A stretch of 9,537 bases of DNA from an uncultured Bacteroidales bacterium (GTDB lineage Bacteria > Bacteroidota > Bacteroidia > Bacteroidales > Paludibacteraceae), in the NCBI GenBank assembly GCA_945787425.1, contig CALZHO010000024.1, forward strand, positions 1 to 9,537, in the 5' to 3' direction. Position numbers and translations under genes: made by a program. Under the pieces are notes generated by a model. The model searched no databases. It had not been told where the DNA came from and saw only the letters and a list, made by a program, of their open reading frames with translations. Below are positions 1-6,763 of the stretch, one piece after another; within the stretch, counting starts at the first letter, position 1; every line of letters starts with the position of its first letter.

Positions 1-98
1 GGGTAAGCGAGCCAATGCGCGAGCGCATCAAGGAGGCTAAGATTCTCGCAGATGTAGTACATTCCGACCATTGCCCTGTGGCTATAACAATAGAGTAA
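1..98 (+). CDS. xth: Exodeoxyribonuclease III, C-terminal end (partial)
   Basis: Only the last 31 codons are present; the gene enters from the left edge, with its first complete codon at base 3 and a TAA stop at 96-98. The peptide begins VSEPMRERIKEAKILADV and ends with SDHCPV followed by a short hydrophobic strand. This is the C-terminal signature of the exonuclease III/AP endonuclease family (endonuclease/exonuclease/phosphatase fold). In that family the Asp-His pair of the SDH motif is part of the active site, which nicks DNA 5' of abasic sites and removes nucleotides from 3' ends in base-excision repair. The enzyme is cytoplasmic. The gene lies on the same strand as lptB, 42 bases upstream of it, so co-transcription is possible. 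The family call is fairly secure from this motif; the rest of the protein is outside the window. Confidence 0.85.
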   Translation, partial: VSEPMRERIKEAKILADVVHSDHCPVAITIE

Positions 99-110
99 AA
101 TTCAGCAGAG

Positions 111-136
111 GATAAGCCGAAGATAAGCCGAAGATA
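111..136. repeat. Tandem 11-base repeat in the lptB leader
   Basis: The unit GATAAGCCGAA occurs twice back to back (111-121 and 122-132) and is followed by a third partial GATA (133-136), ending four bases before the lptB ATG. It fills most of the 42-base gap between the exonuclease III stop and lptB. No Shine-Dalgarno sequence and no clear Bacteroidota promoter (TTTG and TAnnTTTG boxes) is seen in the gap. The repeat may be a slippage product or a short dispersed repeat; a role in lptB translation is possible but is not shown by the sequence. Confidence 0.8.
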
Positions 137-140
137 GAAT

Positions 141-887
141 ATGGACAAACTGAGAACAGAACATTTGTACAAGAAGTACGGCAAGCGTACCGTAGTGAAC
201 GATGTGAGTATCTACCTGGAGCAAGGCGAGATTGTGGGTTTGCTCGGTCCAAACGGAGCGGGCAAGACAACTACATTCTACATGACCACAGGTTTGGTCT
301 TGCCCAATAGTGGAAAAATATTCCTCAACGACTTGGATATTTCTAATATGCCTATGTACCGCCGTGCGAAATTAGGCATTGGCTACTTGCCTCAAGAGGC
401 AAGCGTTTTCCGCAAGATGACGGTGGAGGATAATATCCGTTCGGTGTTGGAGATGACCGATTTCAGCAAAGAGTATCAGCAGGAGAAACTGGAGCAACTC
501 ATCAAGGAGTTCAATCTCGGTCATGTCCGCCAGAATATCGGCGACCGTCTTTCGGGAGGGGAACGCCGCCGTACCGAGATTGCGCGCTGCTTGGCTATCG
601 AACCCAAGTTTGTGATGCTCGACGAGCCATTTGCAGGTGTGGATCCGATTGCCGTACAAGAGATTCAGGATGTGGTGTGGCGATTGAAGGATAAAAATAT
701 CGGCATCCTCATCACTGACCACAATGTGGATGAGACGCTGATGATTACCGACCGTGCGTATTTACTCTTTGAGGGTAAGATTCTTTTCCACGGAACACCA
801 GAAGAGTTAGCTGCAAACCCTATAGTGAGAAAGAACTACCTGGGTAGAGATTTTGAGTTGAAGAAGAAGACAAGAGTTGAAGAATGA
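141..887 (+). CDS. lptB: LPS export ABC transporter ATP-binding protein LptB
   Basis: This is the cytoplasmic ATPase that, as a dimer with LptF and LptG, extracts lipopolysaccharide from the inner membrane and pushes it across the Lpt bridge to the outer membrane. All ABC ATPase motifs are intact in 248 residues: Walker [10 protein letters not shown] (36-44), Q-loop Gln85, signature LSGGE (137-141), Walker B FVMLDE (157-162), D-loop AGVDP (165-169) and H-loop His194. LptB-type features include the [12 protein letters not shown] context, [15 protein letters not shown] after the signature, and the ending GTPEEL...KNYLGRDF. The length is close to the roughly 240 residues usual for LptB. The ATG at 141 gives the expected short N-terminus before the first strand. 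The stop overlaps the next start as ATGA (884-887). The gene is visibly more GC-rich than the genes behind it. LptB at the head of a surface-glycan run fits the products of that run reaching the outer membrane. Confidence 0.95.
   Translation: MDKLRTEHLYKKYGKRTVVNDVSIYLEQGEIVGLLGPNGAGKTTTFYMTTGLVLPNSGKIFLNDLDISNMPMYRRAKLGIGYLPQEASVFRKMTVEDNIRSVLEMTDFSKEYQQEKLEQLIKEFNLGHVRQNIGDRLSGGERRRTEIARCLAIEPKFVMLDEPFAGVDPIAVQEIQDVVWRLKDKNIGILITDHNVDETLMITDRAYLLFEGKILFHGTPEELAANPIVRKNYLGRDFELKKKTRVEE
884..887 (+). promoter_or_regulatory. ATGA stop/start overlap, lptB to kelch lipoprotein
   Basis: The lptB stop TGA (885-887) shares bases with an ATG (884-886) that opens the next frame. This arrangement usually means that ribosomes finishing lptB restart on the downstream gene. 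A second in-frame ATG follows at once (887) and a third lies at 908, so the exact start is not certain. Confidence 0.6.
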
Positions 888-1894
888 TGCGAAATTTGCA
901 TTTTTATATGAGTAAGATTTTGCTATGGATAATAGTCTTGACAGTTGTTTCATGTGACAATTCTTGCCCTGATATGCAATTACAAATTAAGCAATGCGCA
1001 TCTATTCCAACTCCATTAGCATCAGCAACTTGTTTTGTAATAGCGGATAAAGCTTACGTTCTATTCGGACGAGATCAACAAGGTAAGTATCAAAATAACC
1101 TTTGGCAATATGATTCTACTTTAGACACATGGACAGATTTAGGCGAAACACCTATGGCACCTCGAGTAAATGCGACTGCATGTGTATGCGATGAAACGGT
1201 ATATATTGGTTTAGGTTTTAATGGTAGGTACAACAATTCAACTGGTTATTTGACAGATTGGTGGTCATATAATCCCACCACGAATACATGGAAACAACTA
1301 AGCGATTATCCTGCAAATACTACAGCAAGAGCAATTAGTATGGTTGGTGAGGGAGAATTGTATGTAGGTTACGGTTTCTGTTGGACATATGAACGAGATA
1401 TGTATCGTTATCATATAGAGACAGATACATGGGATTTAATCGATGTGCAATTAGATCGAAAAGCATTTACCTTTCCTATGCGTAGTTTTGGAGGAGTAGG
1501 TTGTACATGCCAAGGAAGGCATTTTGCAGGAACTGGTTTTAGAGCACATAGTCTCAATTGGTGGGGAGAATTGGATCCTACCAATGCTCAATGGATAAAA
1601 CGAAAAAATGTACCTGGTTATAAACGTACTACGGCTGCATGTACTGCAACGAAAAATTATGTATATGTAGTTGGAGGTATGCATTTTGGAGGAGTGGATA
1701 CGGATGGCAAAGTGTTAGCAGATATTCAGCAATATGATATACACACAGACAGTTGGTGCCATGTGGGCAATTTGCCTAATGGGGGAAGAATGAATCACAT
1801 TGCATTTTGCATTGGCAATAACGTGTATGTTGGATTAGGAGAAAACGAAGACATCGAAGTATGTGGAAATTTGTATTGTATATATGAAAAATAA
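884..1894 (+). CDS. Kelch-repeat beta-propeller lipoprotein
   Basis: A 336-residue secreted lipoprotein. A short basic stretch and the hydrophobic core [11 protein letters not shown] lead to a lipobox VVSC, with Cys24 as the predicted lipidated residue; starting instead at Met9 (base 908) would keep the same signal. The mature part is a series of kelch units, each ending in an aromatic-rich strand: [10 protein letters not shown] (74-83), [11 protein letters not shown] (126-136), [11 protein letters not shown] (173-183), [12 protein letters not shown] (226-237) and [11 protein letters not shown] (281-291). The terminal strand LYCIY (330-334) could close a sixth blade. Gly-rich turns such as YVVGG lie between units. 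It has about 14 cysteines, including two CxC pairs (100/102, 207/209), many for an envelope lipoprotein. Kelch propellers bind proteins or glycans, and some are enzymes (sialate epimerase NanM, galactose oxidase); nothing here shows catalysis. Overlap with lptB and the Wzi gene suggests an envelope-glycan role. The fold is well supported; the function is unknown. Confidence 0.8.
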   Translation: MMRNLHFYMSKILLWIIVLTVVSCDNSCPDMQLQIKQCASIPTPLASATCFVIADKAYVLFGRDQQGKYQNNLWQYDSTLDTWTDLGETPMAPRVNATACVCDETVYIGLGFNGRYNNSTGYLTDWWSYNPTTNTWKQLSDYPANTTARAISMVGEGELYVGYGFCWTYERDMYRYHIETDTWDLIDVQLDRKAFTFPMRSFGGVGCTCQGRHFAGTGFRAHSLNWWGELDPTNAQWIKRKNVPGYKRTTAACTATKNYVYVVGGMHFGGVDTDGKVLADIQQYDIHTDSWCHVGNLPNGGRMNHIAFCIGNNVYVGLGENEDIEVCGNLYCIYEK

Positions 1895-3362
1895 AGCATT
1901 TCTGCATATTATTTTCTTTTGTCTGCTTATTCAATCCATCAATGCGCAAGATTGGCAATGGTGGCCTTTAGGGCTAACGCACGAAAAATTGTCAGGCGAT
2001 ACGCTGTATTACAATGCAGAAATGTTAGGAGTGGTCTCATCTGGTACCTACGCTCCGTTCTGGTTGCAAAGTAATCGCAATGGCAATATATCGGCATCTC
2101 CATATAGTGGAAATGTATCAATAGGACTATGCAAACCAGCCACTCAACCACATAGATGGTTTGATTATGATTTTGCTATACAATTAACGGGACGTGTGCA
2201 AAGCGACATTCCTACTCCATTAAAGCCATACAAGAAAGACTTTACAGGATATTTTAATCAATTGTATGCGCATGCCCGATTATATTTTATTGATATTACT
2301 GCAGGTATAAAGCCATTAATATATGAGGCTATTGATCCTATGCTTTCTAGTGGTAGCATGATTCTATCTGGGAATAGCCAGCCGTTGCCTCGCATTACGG
2401 TGGGTATAGATGAATATATTCCATTTCCAGGACTATATGGGTATATGGAACTGAAAGGTGGAATAACTTACGCATGGATGGTAGATAATGCTTACATTAA
2501 AAATTGTCGTTTGCATCATAAATTTGCAGCACTACGATTTGGCGGAAAACTACCTGTGAATGTAAGTTACGAATTTCATCATGCCGCAGAATGGGGAGGG
2601 ATATCTCCTGTATTTGGTGATGTAGGTAGTGATTTTCGATCATTCATCAATGTTTTATTTGCTAAAGCGGGCGGAACAATGTCTAATGATCAGAACAATG
2701 CACAAGGTAATCATGTAGGTAGTCAACAATTGGCACTTACGGCTAAAGGAGAAGGTTGGGATGTGACTGCCTATTGGCAAAACTTTTTCGATGATAATTT
2801 TGCATTCCTTGGCATTGGACAAAATCTTCCTGACGGAATATGGGGGGTATCCATTCAGCAAAATCGTTGGCCATTCATCCAAGGTATAACATACGAATAT
2901 ATGAATACTACCGATCAATCGGGTCCATGGCACGATAGAGATGGACTATGTTACGGAGCTAATGATTCGTATTATCGCAATAGTGTATTCCAAAATGGAT
3001 GGAACTACTTCTACCGTTCTATGGGTACTCCATTCATCACCTCACCTCTGTACAATACCGACGGTACGATTTATACATTGAATAGTCGCGTGCGACTACA
3101 TCATGTGGGAGTAAGAGGTGATATTCATGGTTTCAAATACCGATTACTATGTTCATATGTACGTAATTTTGGTAACGACAACACATCCAAACTGCTATTA
3201 TCTACAAATACTGCAACATTATTAGAAGTCAACAAACATGTGGAAAAGGCATGGGGATTGGATTTTGGTATCTCGTTTGCAGGTGATTTTGGTTCGCAGT
3301 TTGGGGATCAATTCGGTGTTATGTTGACCATTCGCAAGCAAGGTATTATCACACAGTGGTAG
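1884..3362 (+). CDS. Capsule assembly Wzi family outer-membrane protein
   Basis: A 492-residue outer-membrane beta-barrel of the Wzi family. In Enterobacteria Wzi binds capsular polysaccharide at the cell surface; Bacteroidota carry many divergent relatives. The ATG at 1884 gives a clean signal peptide, MKNKAFL plus a hydrophobic stretch ending SINA, cut before Gln22. An in-frame GTG at 1863 would add seven residues in front of the signal peptide and is less likely. Family marks are the N-terminal AEMLGVVSSGTYAPFW (45-60) followed by SN (63-64), and the C-terminal strand FGVMLTIRKQG. The body alternates aromatic and polar residues, with many Gly and Tyr as in barrels. The length is close to the roughly 480 residues of E. 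coli Wzi. The start overlaps the kelch gene by 11 bases and the end overlaps the glycosyltransferase by 7. It probably holds or guides the glycan made by the downstream enzymes; the ligand is unknown. Confidence 0.88.
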   Translation: MKNKAFLHIIFFCLLIQSINAQDWQWWPLGLTHEKLSGDTLYYNAEMLGVVSSGTYAPFWLQSNRNGNISASPYSGNVSIGLCKPATQPHRWFDYDFAIQLTGRVQSDIPTPLKPYKKDFTGYFNQLYAHARLYFIDITAGIKPLIYEAIDPMLSSGSMILSGNSQPLPRITVGIDEYIPFPGLYGYMELKGGITYAWMVDNAYIKNCRLHHKFAALRFGGKLPVNVSYEFHHAAEWGGISPVFGDVGSDFRSFINVLFAKAGGTMSNDQNNAQGNHVGSQQLALTAKGEGWDVTAYWQNFFDDNFAFLGIGQNLPDGIWGVSIQQNRWPFIQGITYEYMNTTDQSGPWHDRDGLCYGANDSYYRNSVFQNGWNYFYRSMGTPFITSPLYNTDGTIYTLNSRVRLHHVGVRGDIHGFKYRLLCSYVRNFGNDNTSKLLLSTNTATLLEVNKHVEKAWGLDFGISFAGDFGSQFGDQFGVMLTIRKQGIITQW

Positions 3363-4075
3363 ACGAGAGACTACATATTATTATGCCAGTCAAAGACTCG
3401 CTGGAAATAGCAGAAAAGGCTATTCGTGCCATTGTGGATAGCGGGCATACATTGTGTGTATATGATGATAACTCATTACCAGAAAATGCACAACGATTGG
3501 ATCAAATTGCAGCAGAAACGAATATACAAGTAGTACATATTTCCAATCTCACTAATCATCCTTCACCAAATTATAGATTGGTATTGCAGCAAGCACAACA
3601 GACAGCCCTGCAAGAATATAAACATCTGGTCATTATTGAGAGCGATGTCATTATCCAATCGGACACACTGATGCAGCTATTTGCAGAAGTAAAGCAAGGA
3701 GTAGGAATGGTAGCTGCAGCTACTATTGATGAGGAGGGAGTCTACAATTTCCCCTATCACTATCTCCACCGTTGGCGTTATCGTTGGTACGGAAAGAAGA
3801 CCATTGCAACTAAAAAACGTTTTTCTTTCTGTTGCACCTTACTGACTAACGAGTTGCTCCAAAAAGCAGATTTTCAACTACTTGATCCAACTAAGAATTG
3901 GTATGACGTTACCATATCGCATTGGTCATTGAAACTTGGATTACGTAATATGCTTATGTTGGGGAATACGGTATTGCATTTACCACATTCATCGCGACCT
4001 TGGAAACGACTTAAATACACCAATCCACTCCTATATTATTGGAGAAAGATTACTCAGCGCAAAGACCGCATATGA
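3356..4075 (+). CDS. Glycosyltransferase, GT-A fold, family 2-like
   Basis: A compact 239-residue cytoplasmic protein with a nucleotide-sugar-binding fold. The first strand LHIIMPV (6-12) leads to the nucleotide-site motif VYDDNS (35-40), and a second acidic motif IIESDVII (93-100) sits where GT2 enzymes carry the metal-binding DxD. The C-terminal half is rich in Trp, Tyr, Arg and His (HRWRYRWYGKK at 138-148) and ends with a basic tail, which suggests work at the inner-membrane surface on a lipid-linked or core acceptor. No membrane span or signal peptide is seen. The GTG at 3356 is chosen because the next ATG (3383) would remove the first strand. The gene overlaps the Wzi gene by 7 bases, and its stop overlaps the next gene as ATGA. 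Donor and acceptor sugars cannot be predicted. It resembles short Bacteroidota GT2-like proteins, and the subfamily is uncertain. Confidence 0.75.
   Translation: MVDERLHIIMPVKDSLEIAEKAIRAIVDSGHTLCVYDDNSLPENAQRLDQIAAETNIQVVHISNLTNHPSPNYRLVLQQAQQTALQEYKHLVIIESDVIIQSDTLMQLFAEVKQGVGMVAAATIDEEGVYNFPYHYLHRWRYRWYGKKTIATKKRFSFCCTLLTNELLQKADFQLLDPTKNWYDVTISHWSLKLGLRNMLMLGNTVLHLPHSSRPWKRLKYTNPLLYYWRKITQRKDRI
4072..4075 (+). promoter_or_regulatory. ATGA stop/start overlap deciding the start of the GT2-kinase gene
   Basis: The TGA of the upstream glycosyltransferase (4073-4075) overlaps an ATG at 4072. This ATG places the conserved first strand VSVIVPIYN five residues in, the usual distance for GT2 proteins. 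It is preferred over an in-frame TTG at 4039, which would add 11 residues with no homology value. Translational coupling between the two glycosyltransferase genes is likely. Confidence 0.7.
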
Positions 4076-5484
4076 GACCATTAGTATCCGTCATAGTGCC
4101 TATATATAACGCTGCGCCGTTCCTCAAAGACACGTTGGATAGCGTCATTGCATCTACGTATCGCCCCATTGAAATTGTGATGGTCGATGATGGCAGCCAA
4201 GACAATAGCCTAAGCATTGCTCAAGATTATTGCGCTAATTATCCAGAGTGTAGGGTTATTGCACAAACAAATCAGGGCGTTTCAGTAGCACGTAATAATG
4301 CTATACGACATGCCAAAGGTATGTATATTCTACCAGTAGATGCAGATGACAAGATTGCGGATACATTTATTCAAAAAGCGGTTGATGTAATTGATAATAA
4401 TGATGATATACGCGTAGTTGGTTGTCGCTGCTGGATGTTTGGTGCAATTAATAAAGAATGGAAGTTACCCGAATTCAGTCATGCCCTACTCGCACGGAAA
4501 AACATGATTCCAGCCACAGCATTATATCGCAAGGCAGATTGGGAACGATGTGGTGGATATTGTGAAGAAGAGATATATCGCGAAGATTGGGATTTTTGGT
4601 TAAGCATGATGGAATTAGGTGGTACATTCTACAAACTGAATGAAATACTCTTTTATTACCGCATTTCGACAGTTTCTAGACGAATGCTTGCTAAAGGCAG
4701 AAAAAAACTTATCGTTGATGCCATCAATAGTCGGCATCCAGCATATATGCAAAAATATTTGGGTGGTCCACTGCACTACCACCGTTCATGTTCGCGTGTT
4801 ATCAATTTCTTCCGCAGCGAAACGATTGTAGGTGATTATACAGATTGGAATAAAGGGGAAATTATTCATGCAAAGAGGAACATATTACGTAATTACAATG
4901 GTTTCATTTCTAAGCAATTCGCTACACCTTCCTTATGGAGGGGAATCATATATGGTTGGCTTGGTAAGTCAAAAGCACAACGCAGTTATGAATATGCTAA
5001 ACGTCTTGCAGGGCTTACTCCGACACCAGTAGCATATCGAGAGATACGCTACTGCGGTATTCTACGACAAAGTTGGTATGTCTGTAAGCAATCGGAGTGC
5101 AAATATACATTTAACGATTTGATTCATAACAAATCATTTCATAATCGCACAGAAATACTGAAAGCGATAGGATGCTTTACTGCAGAATTGTATAAACGCG
5201 GGATATTCCACCAAGATTATTCTGGAGGTAACATTCTCTTCAATGAAGATGGAAGTAGGATTGAAATGGTTGATCTTAATCGTATCAAATTTTATCATCA
5301 TATTCCTATTAAAAAAGGACTTAAGATATTTGAAAGGCTCAATATAGACAAAGAAGCTTTGTCCATAATGGGCACTGCTTTTGCACAAGAGTTGGATTTG
5401 GATGCGGAATATGTAATCAATTATATTATCACCCACCGTTGGAAAAAACACATAAAACAAGGAATAACCAATTTATATGACTAA
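4072..5484 (+). CDS. Two-domain protein: GT2 glycosyltransferase fused to an LPS kinase (InaA/WaaP-type) domain
   Basis: A 470-residue fusion. Residues 1 to about 220 form a GT2 domain: VSVIVPIYN (5-13), nucleotide motif MVDDGS (37-42), the QGVSVARN segment (68-75), metal motif VDADD (89-93) and catalytic-base motif EDWDFW (171-176). From about residue 260 the chain resembles the lipopolysaccharide kinase InaA family: an N-lobe with candidate ATP lysine Lys281 in SKQF, helix KSKAQRSYEYAKRL (299-312) with Glu307 as its possible partner, catalytic loop HQDYSGGNIL (380-389) with Asp382 and Asn387, and metal-binding Asp401 in MVDLNR. All key kinase residues appear present, so both halves could be active. 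Known relatives phosphorylate Kdo or heptose of the LPS inner core. A protein that adds a sugar and phosphorylates the same acceptor is a reasonable inference. It is cytoplasmic with no membrane span. It overlaps the ligase-like gene by 8 bases. Substrates are unknown. Confidence 0.85.
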   Translation: MRPLVSVIVPIYNAAPFLKDTLDSVIASTYRPIEIVMVDDGSQDNSLSIAQDYCANYPECRVIAQTNQGVSVARNNAIRHAKGMYILPVDADDKIADTFIQKAVDVIDNNDDIRVVGCRCWMFGAINKEWKLPEFSHALLARKNMIPATALYRKADWERCGGYCEEEIYREDWDFWLSMMELGGTFYKLNEILFYYRISTVSRRMLAKGRKKLIVDAINSRHPAYMQKYLGGPLHYHRSCSRVINFFRSETIVGDYTDWNKGEIIHAKRNILRNYNGFISKQFATPSLWRGIIYGWLGKSKAQRSYEYAKRLAGLTPTPVAYREIRYCGILRQSWYVCKQSECKYTFNDLIHNKSFHNRTEILKAIGCFTAELYKRGIFHQDYSGGNILFNEDGSRIEMVDLNRIKFYHHIPIKKGLKIFERLNIDKEALSIMGTAFAQELDLDAEYVINYIITHRWKKHIKQGITNLYD

Positions 5485-6763
5485 TTCTTTACAAAAATAC
5501 CAGTCCGCAATGGGACAACTCAACTACACTCTTTTTTTAGTAGTCGTAGCATTATTGCCTTTTCCACAGATATTTTTACGCTATGCTTGCGTCACATGGA
5601 TTTGCACATGGCTATTGGAGGGTAGATTTGTGCAAAAACCTAACATACAAGATTGGCGTAAAATGATGCCATTCATAATGTTTGGAATATGGTATCTATG
5701 GAAAATCATTTCTGGTCTATGGGCAGCAGATCAAGCTGCATATGCTTGGCAGTTAGAGCGATATATGGCATTTGGATTATTAGTTCCTGTTGGCATTTGG
5801 GGTGTTAACAAGCACTATGATTGGAAACAAATTTGCAAAGTATTAGCTATATCATGTGTAGCAGCTGCTGGAGTATATGCTTTTACCTTATATTGGGTAT
5901 TCAATGTTAAGTATTTTAATCATGAGATTGGCATTTATGCACTCCAAAAACTTCCTATAGAGTTTTTTGCAGATAAAGTATCTTACATGAAACACCGACT
6001 ATTTTTGTGTAGTACCCAGATGATGGGAATGATGGCACTACTATACTTACGCAAAGATTTATTATGCAAATATGGTGCTATAAAAGGATGGATTATCATT
6101 ATTATTGGTCTCACAAGTATGCTTACACTCATATTAGCAACTGGCTCACGCGCATCCATACTATCAGGAGTTGCGTTACTAACTATATGGCTATTGTATA
6201 AACTACCTATTCGTCGTATACGATACAAAATAGCTTTTGTATTATTTGCGTGTGGCATAGGATTATTCGCTTTGAGTCAACATCCTCGTATGCAAGAGTT
6301 TGATTACACAGATTTGCTGTCTATTCGTGAAACAACAGAAGATCACAACGTACGATTAAACATTTGGGGTGCTGCATTAGGTTCACCGCAAGACTATTCG
6401 CTATATGGTTTGGGAGCAGGGCAAAGTACTCCATATTTACAACAAAAATATACCGAAGCAGGATTAAAAATTCATATCAAACGCGGCTACGCGGCACACA
6501 ATCAGTACCTTGCCGAATGGATGGAAATAGGTATTCCTGGACTATTATTCTTTATACTAGCATGGCTTAGTATTCCATATTTCACCCAAAAAAGAGCGCG
6601 TAAATCTGCGATGATGTTGTTCACGCTTTACACACTCAATATGCTCACTGACTGCATGTGGGGTATGTTCGACGGTATCGCCCTATGGTGTGTGTGGATG
6701 GTTTTTATCCGCCTCCAATCCGATGCGCAGACTGACGAGCAATCCGCGGGGAATACACAATGA
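5477..6763 (+). CDS. O-antigen ligase / polymerase family membrane protein (WaaL/Wzy-like)
   Basis: A 428-residue polytopic inner-membrane protein with about ten or more hydrophobic segments. Family features are the helix ending ATGSRAS (221-227), the arginine Arg293 in NVRLNIW before a large periplasmic loop, LGAGQS (312-317), and His341 in AAHNQYLAEWMEIGIPG, followed by further spans. In the O-antigen ligase family (Wzy_C type), arginines and a histidine of this loop act in transfer of a glycan from undecaprenyl diphosphate. Such proteins either attach O-antigen to lipid A-core (WaaL) or polymerise repeat units (Wzy), and sequence alone does not separate them. The neighbouring LPS kinase domain and lptB favour ligation to LPS. 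The ATG at 5477 overlaps the upstream stop by 8 bases. The last 27 codons, stop included, lie antisense to the end of the barrel gene. No terminator is seen after the stop. Confidence 0.87.
   Translation: MTNSLQKYQSAMGQLNYTLFLVVVALLPFPQIFLRYACVTWICTWLLEGRFVQKPNIQDWRKMMPFIMFGIWYLWKIISGLWAADQAAYAWQLERYMAFGLLVPVGIWGVNKHYDWKQICKVLAISCVAAAGVYAFTLYWVFNVKYFNHEIGIYALQKLPIEFFADKVSYMKHRLFLCSTQMMGMMALLYLRKDLLCKYGAIKGWIIIIIGLTSMLTLILATGSRASILSGVALLTIWLLYKLPIRRIRYKIAFVLFACGIGLFALSQHPRMQEFDYTDLLSIRETTEDHNVRLNIWGAALGSPQDYSLYGLGAGQSTPYLQQKYTEAGLKIHIKRGYAAHNQYLAEWMEIGIPGLLFFILAWLSIPYFTQKRARKSAMMLFTLYTLNMLTDCMWGMFDGIALWCVWMVFIRLQSDAQTDEQSAGNTQ
6683..6763. other. Convergent 81-base coding overlap
   Basis: The 3' ends of the plus-strand ligase gene and the minus-strand barrel gene share 81 bases. 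The two frames are in exact register: each ligase codon from Leu403 to the TGA stop is the reverse complement of one barrel codon. The ligase stop TGA (6761-6763) lies opposite Ser802 of the barrel, and the barrel stop TAG lies opposite Leu403 of the ligase. The shared bases encode the end of the last hydrophobic span of the ligase and the last barrel strand (RGLLVSLRIGLE), so neither end looks dispensable. Confidence 0.85.

Noticed and set aside
372..722. 116-codon minus-strand open frame opposite lptB
   Set aside because: It is the antisense of conserved LptB motifs, and nothing in its protein looks real.
1863..1883. GTG start for the Wzi gene, 21 bases upstream of the ATG
   Set aside because: It would place seven residues, including an acidic one, in front of a complete signal peptide that begins at the ATG at 1884.
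884..1894. Kelch protein as a sialate epimerase (NanM)
   Set aside because: The propeller fold fits, but no sialic-acid genes are nearby and no NanM-specific residues could be confirmed by eye.
4039..4071. TTG start for the GT2-kinase gene
   Set aside because: The added 11 residues are not part of the GT2 fold, and the ATG at 4072 forms an ATGA overlap with the upstream stop.
4701..5538. Homopolymer runs A7 (4701-4707) and T7 (5532-5538) as phase-variation sites
   Set aside because: Runs of seven are ordinary in DNA this AT-rich, and both frames are intact; strain comparison would be needed to say more.
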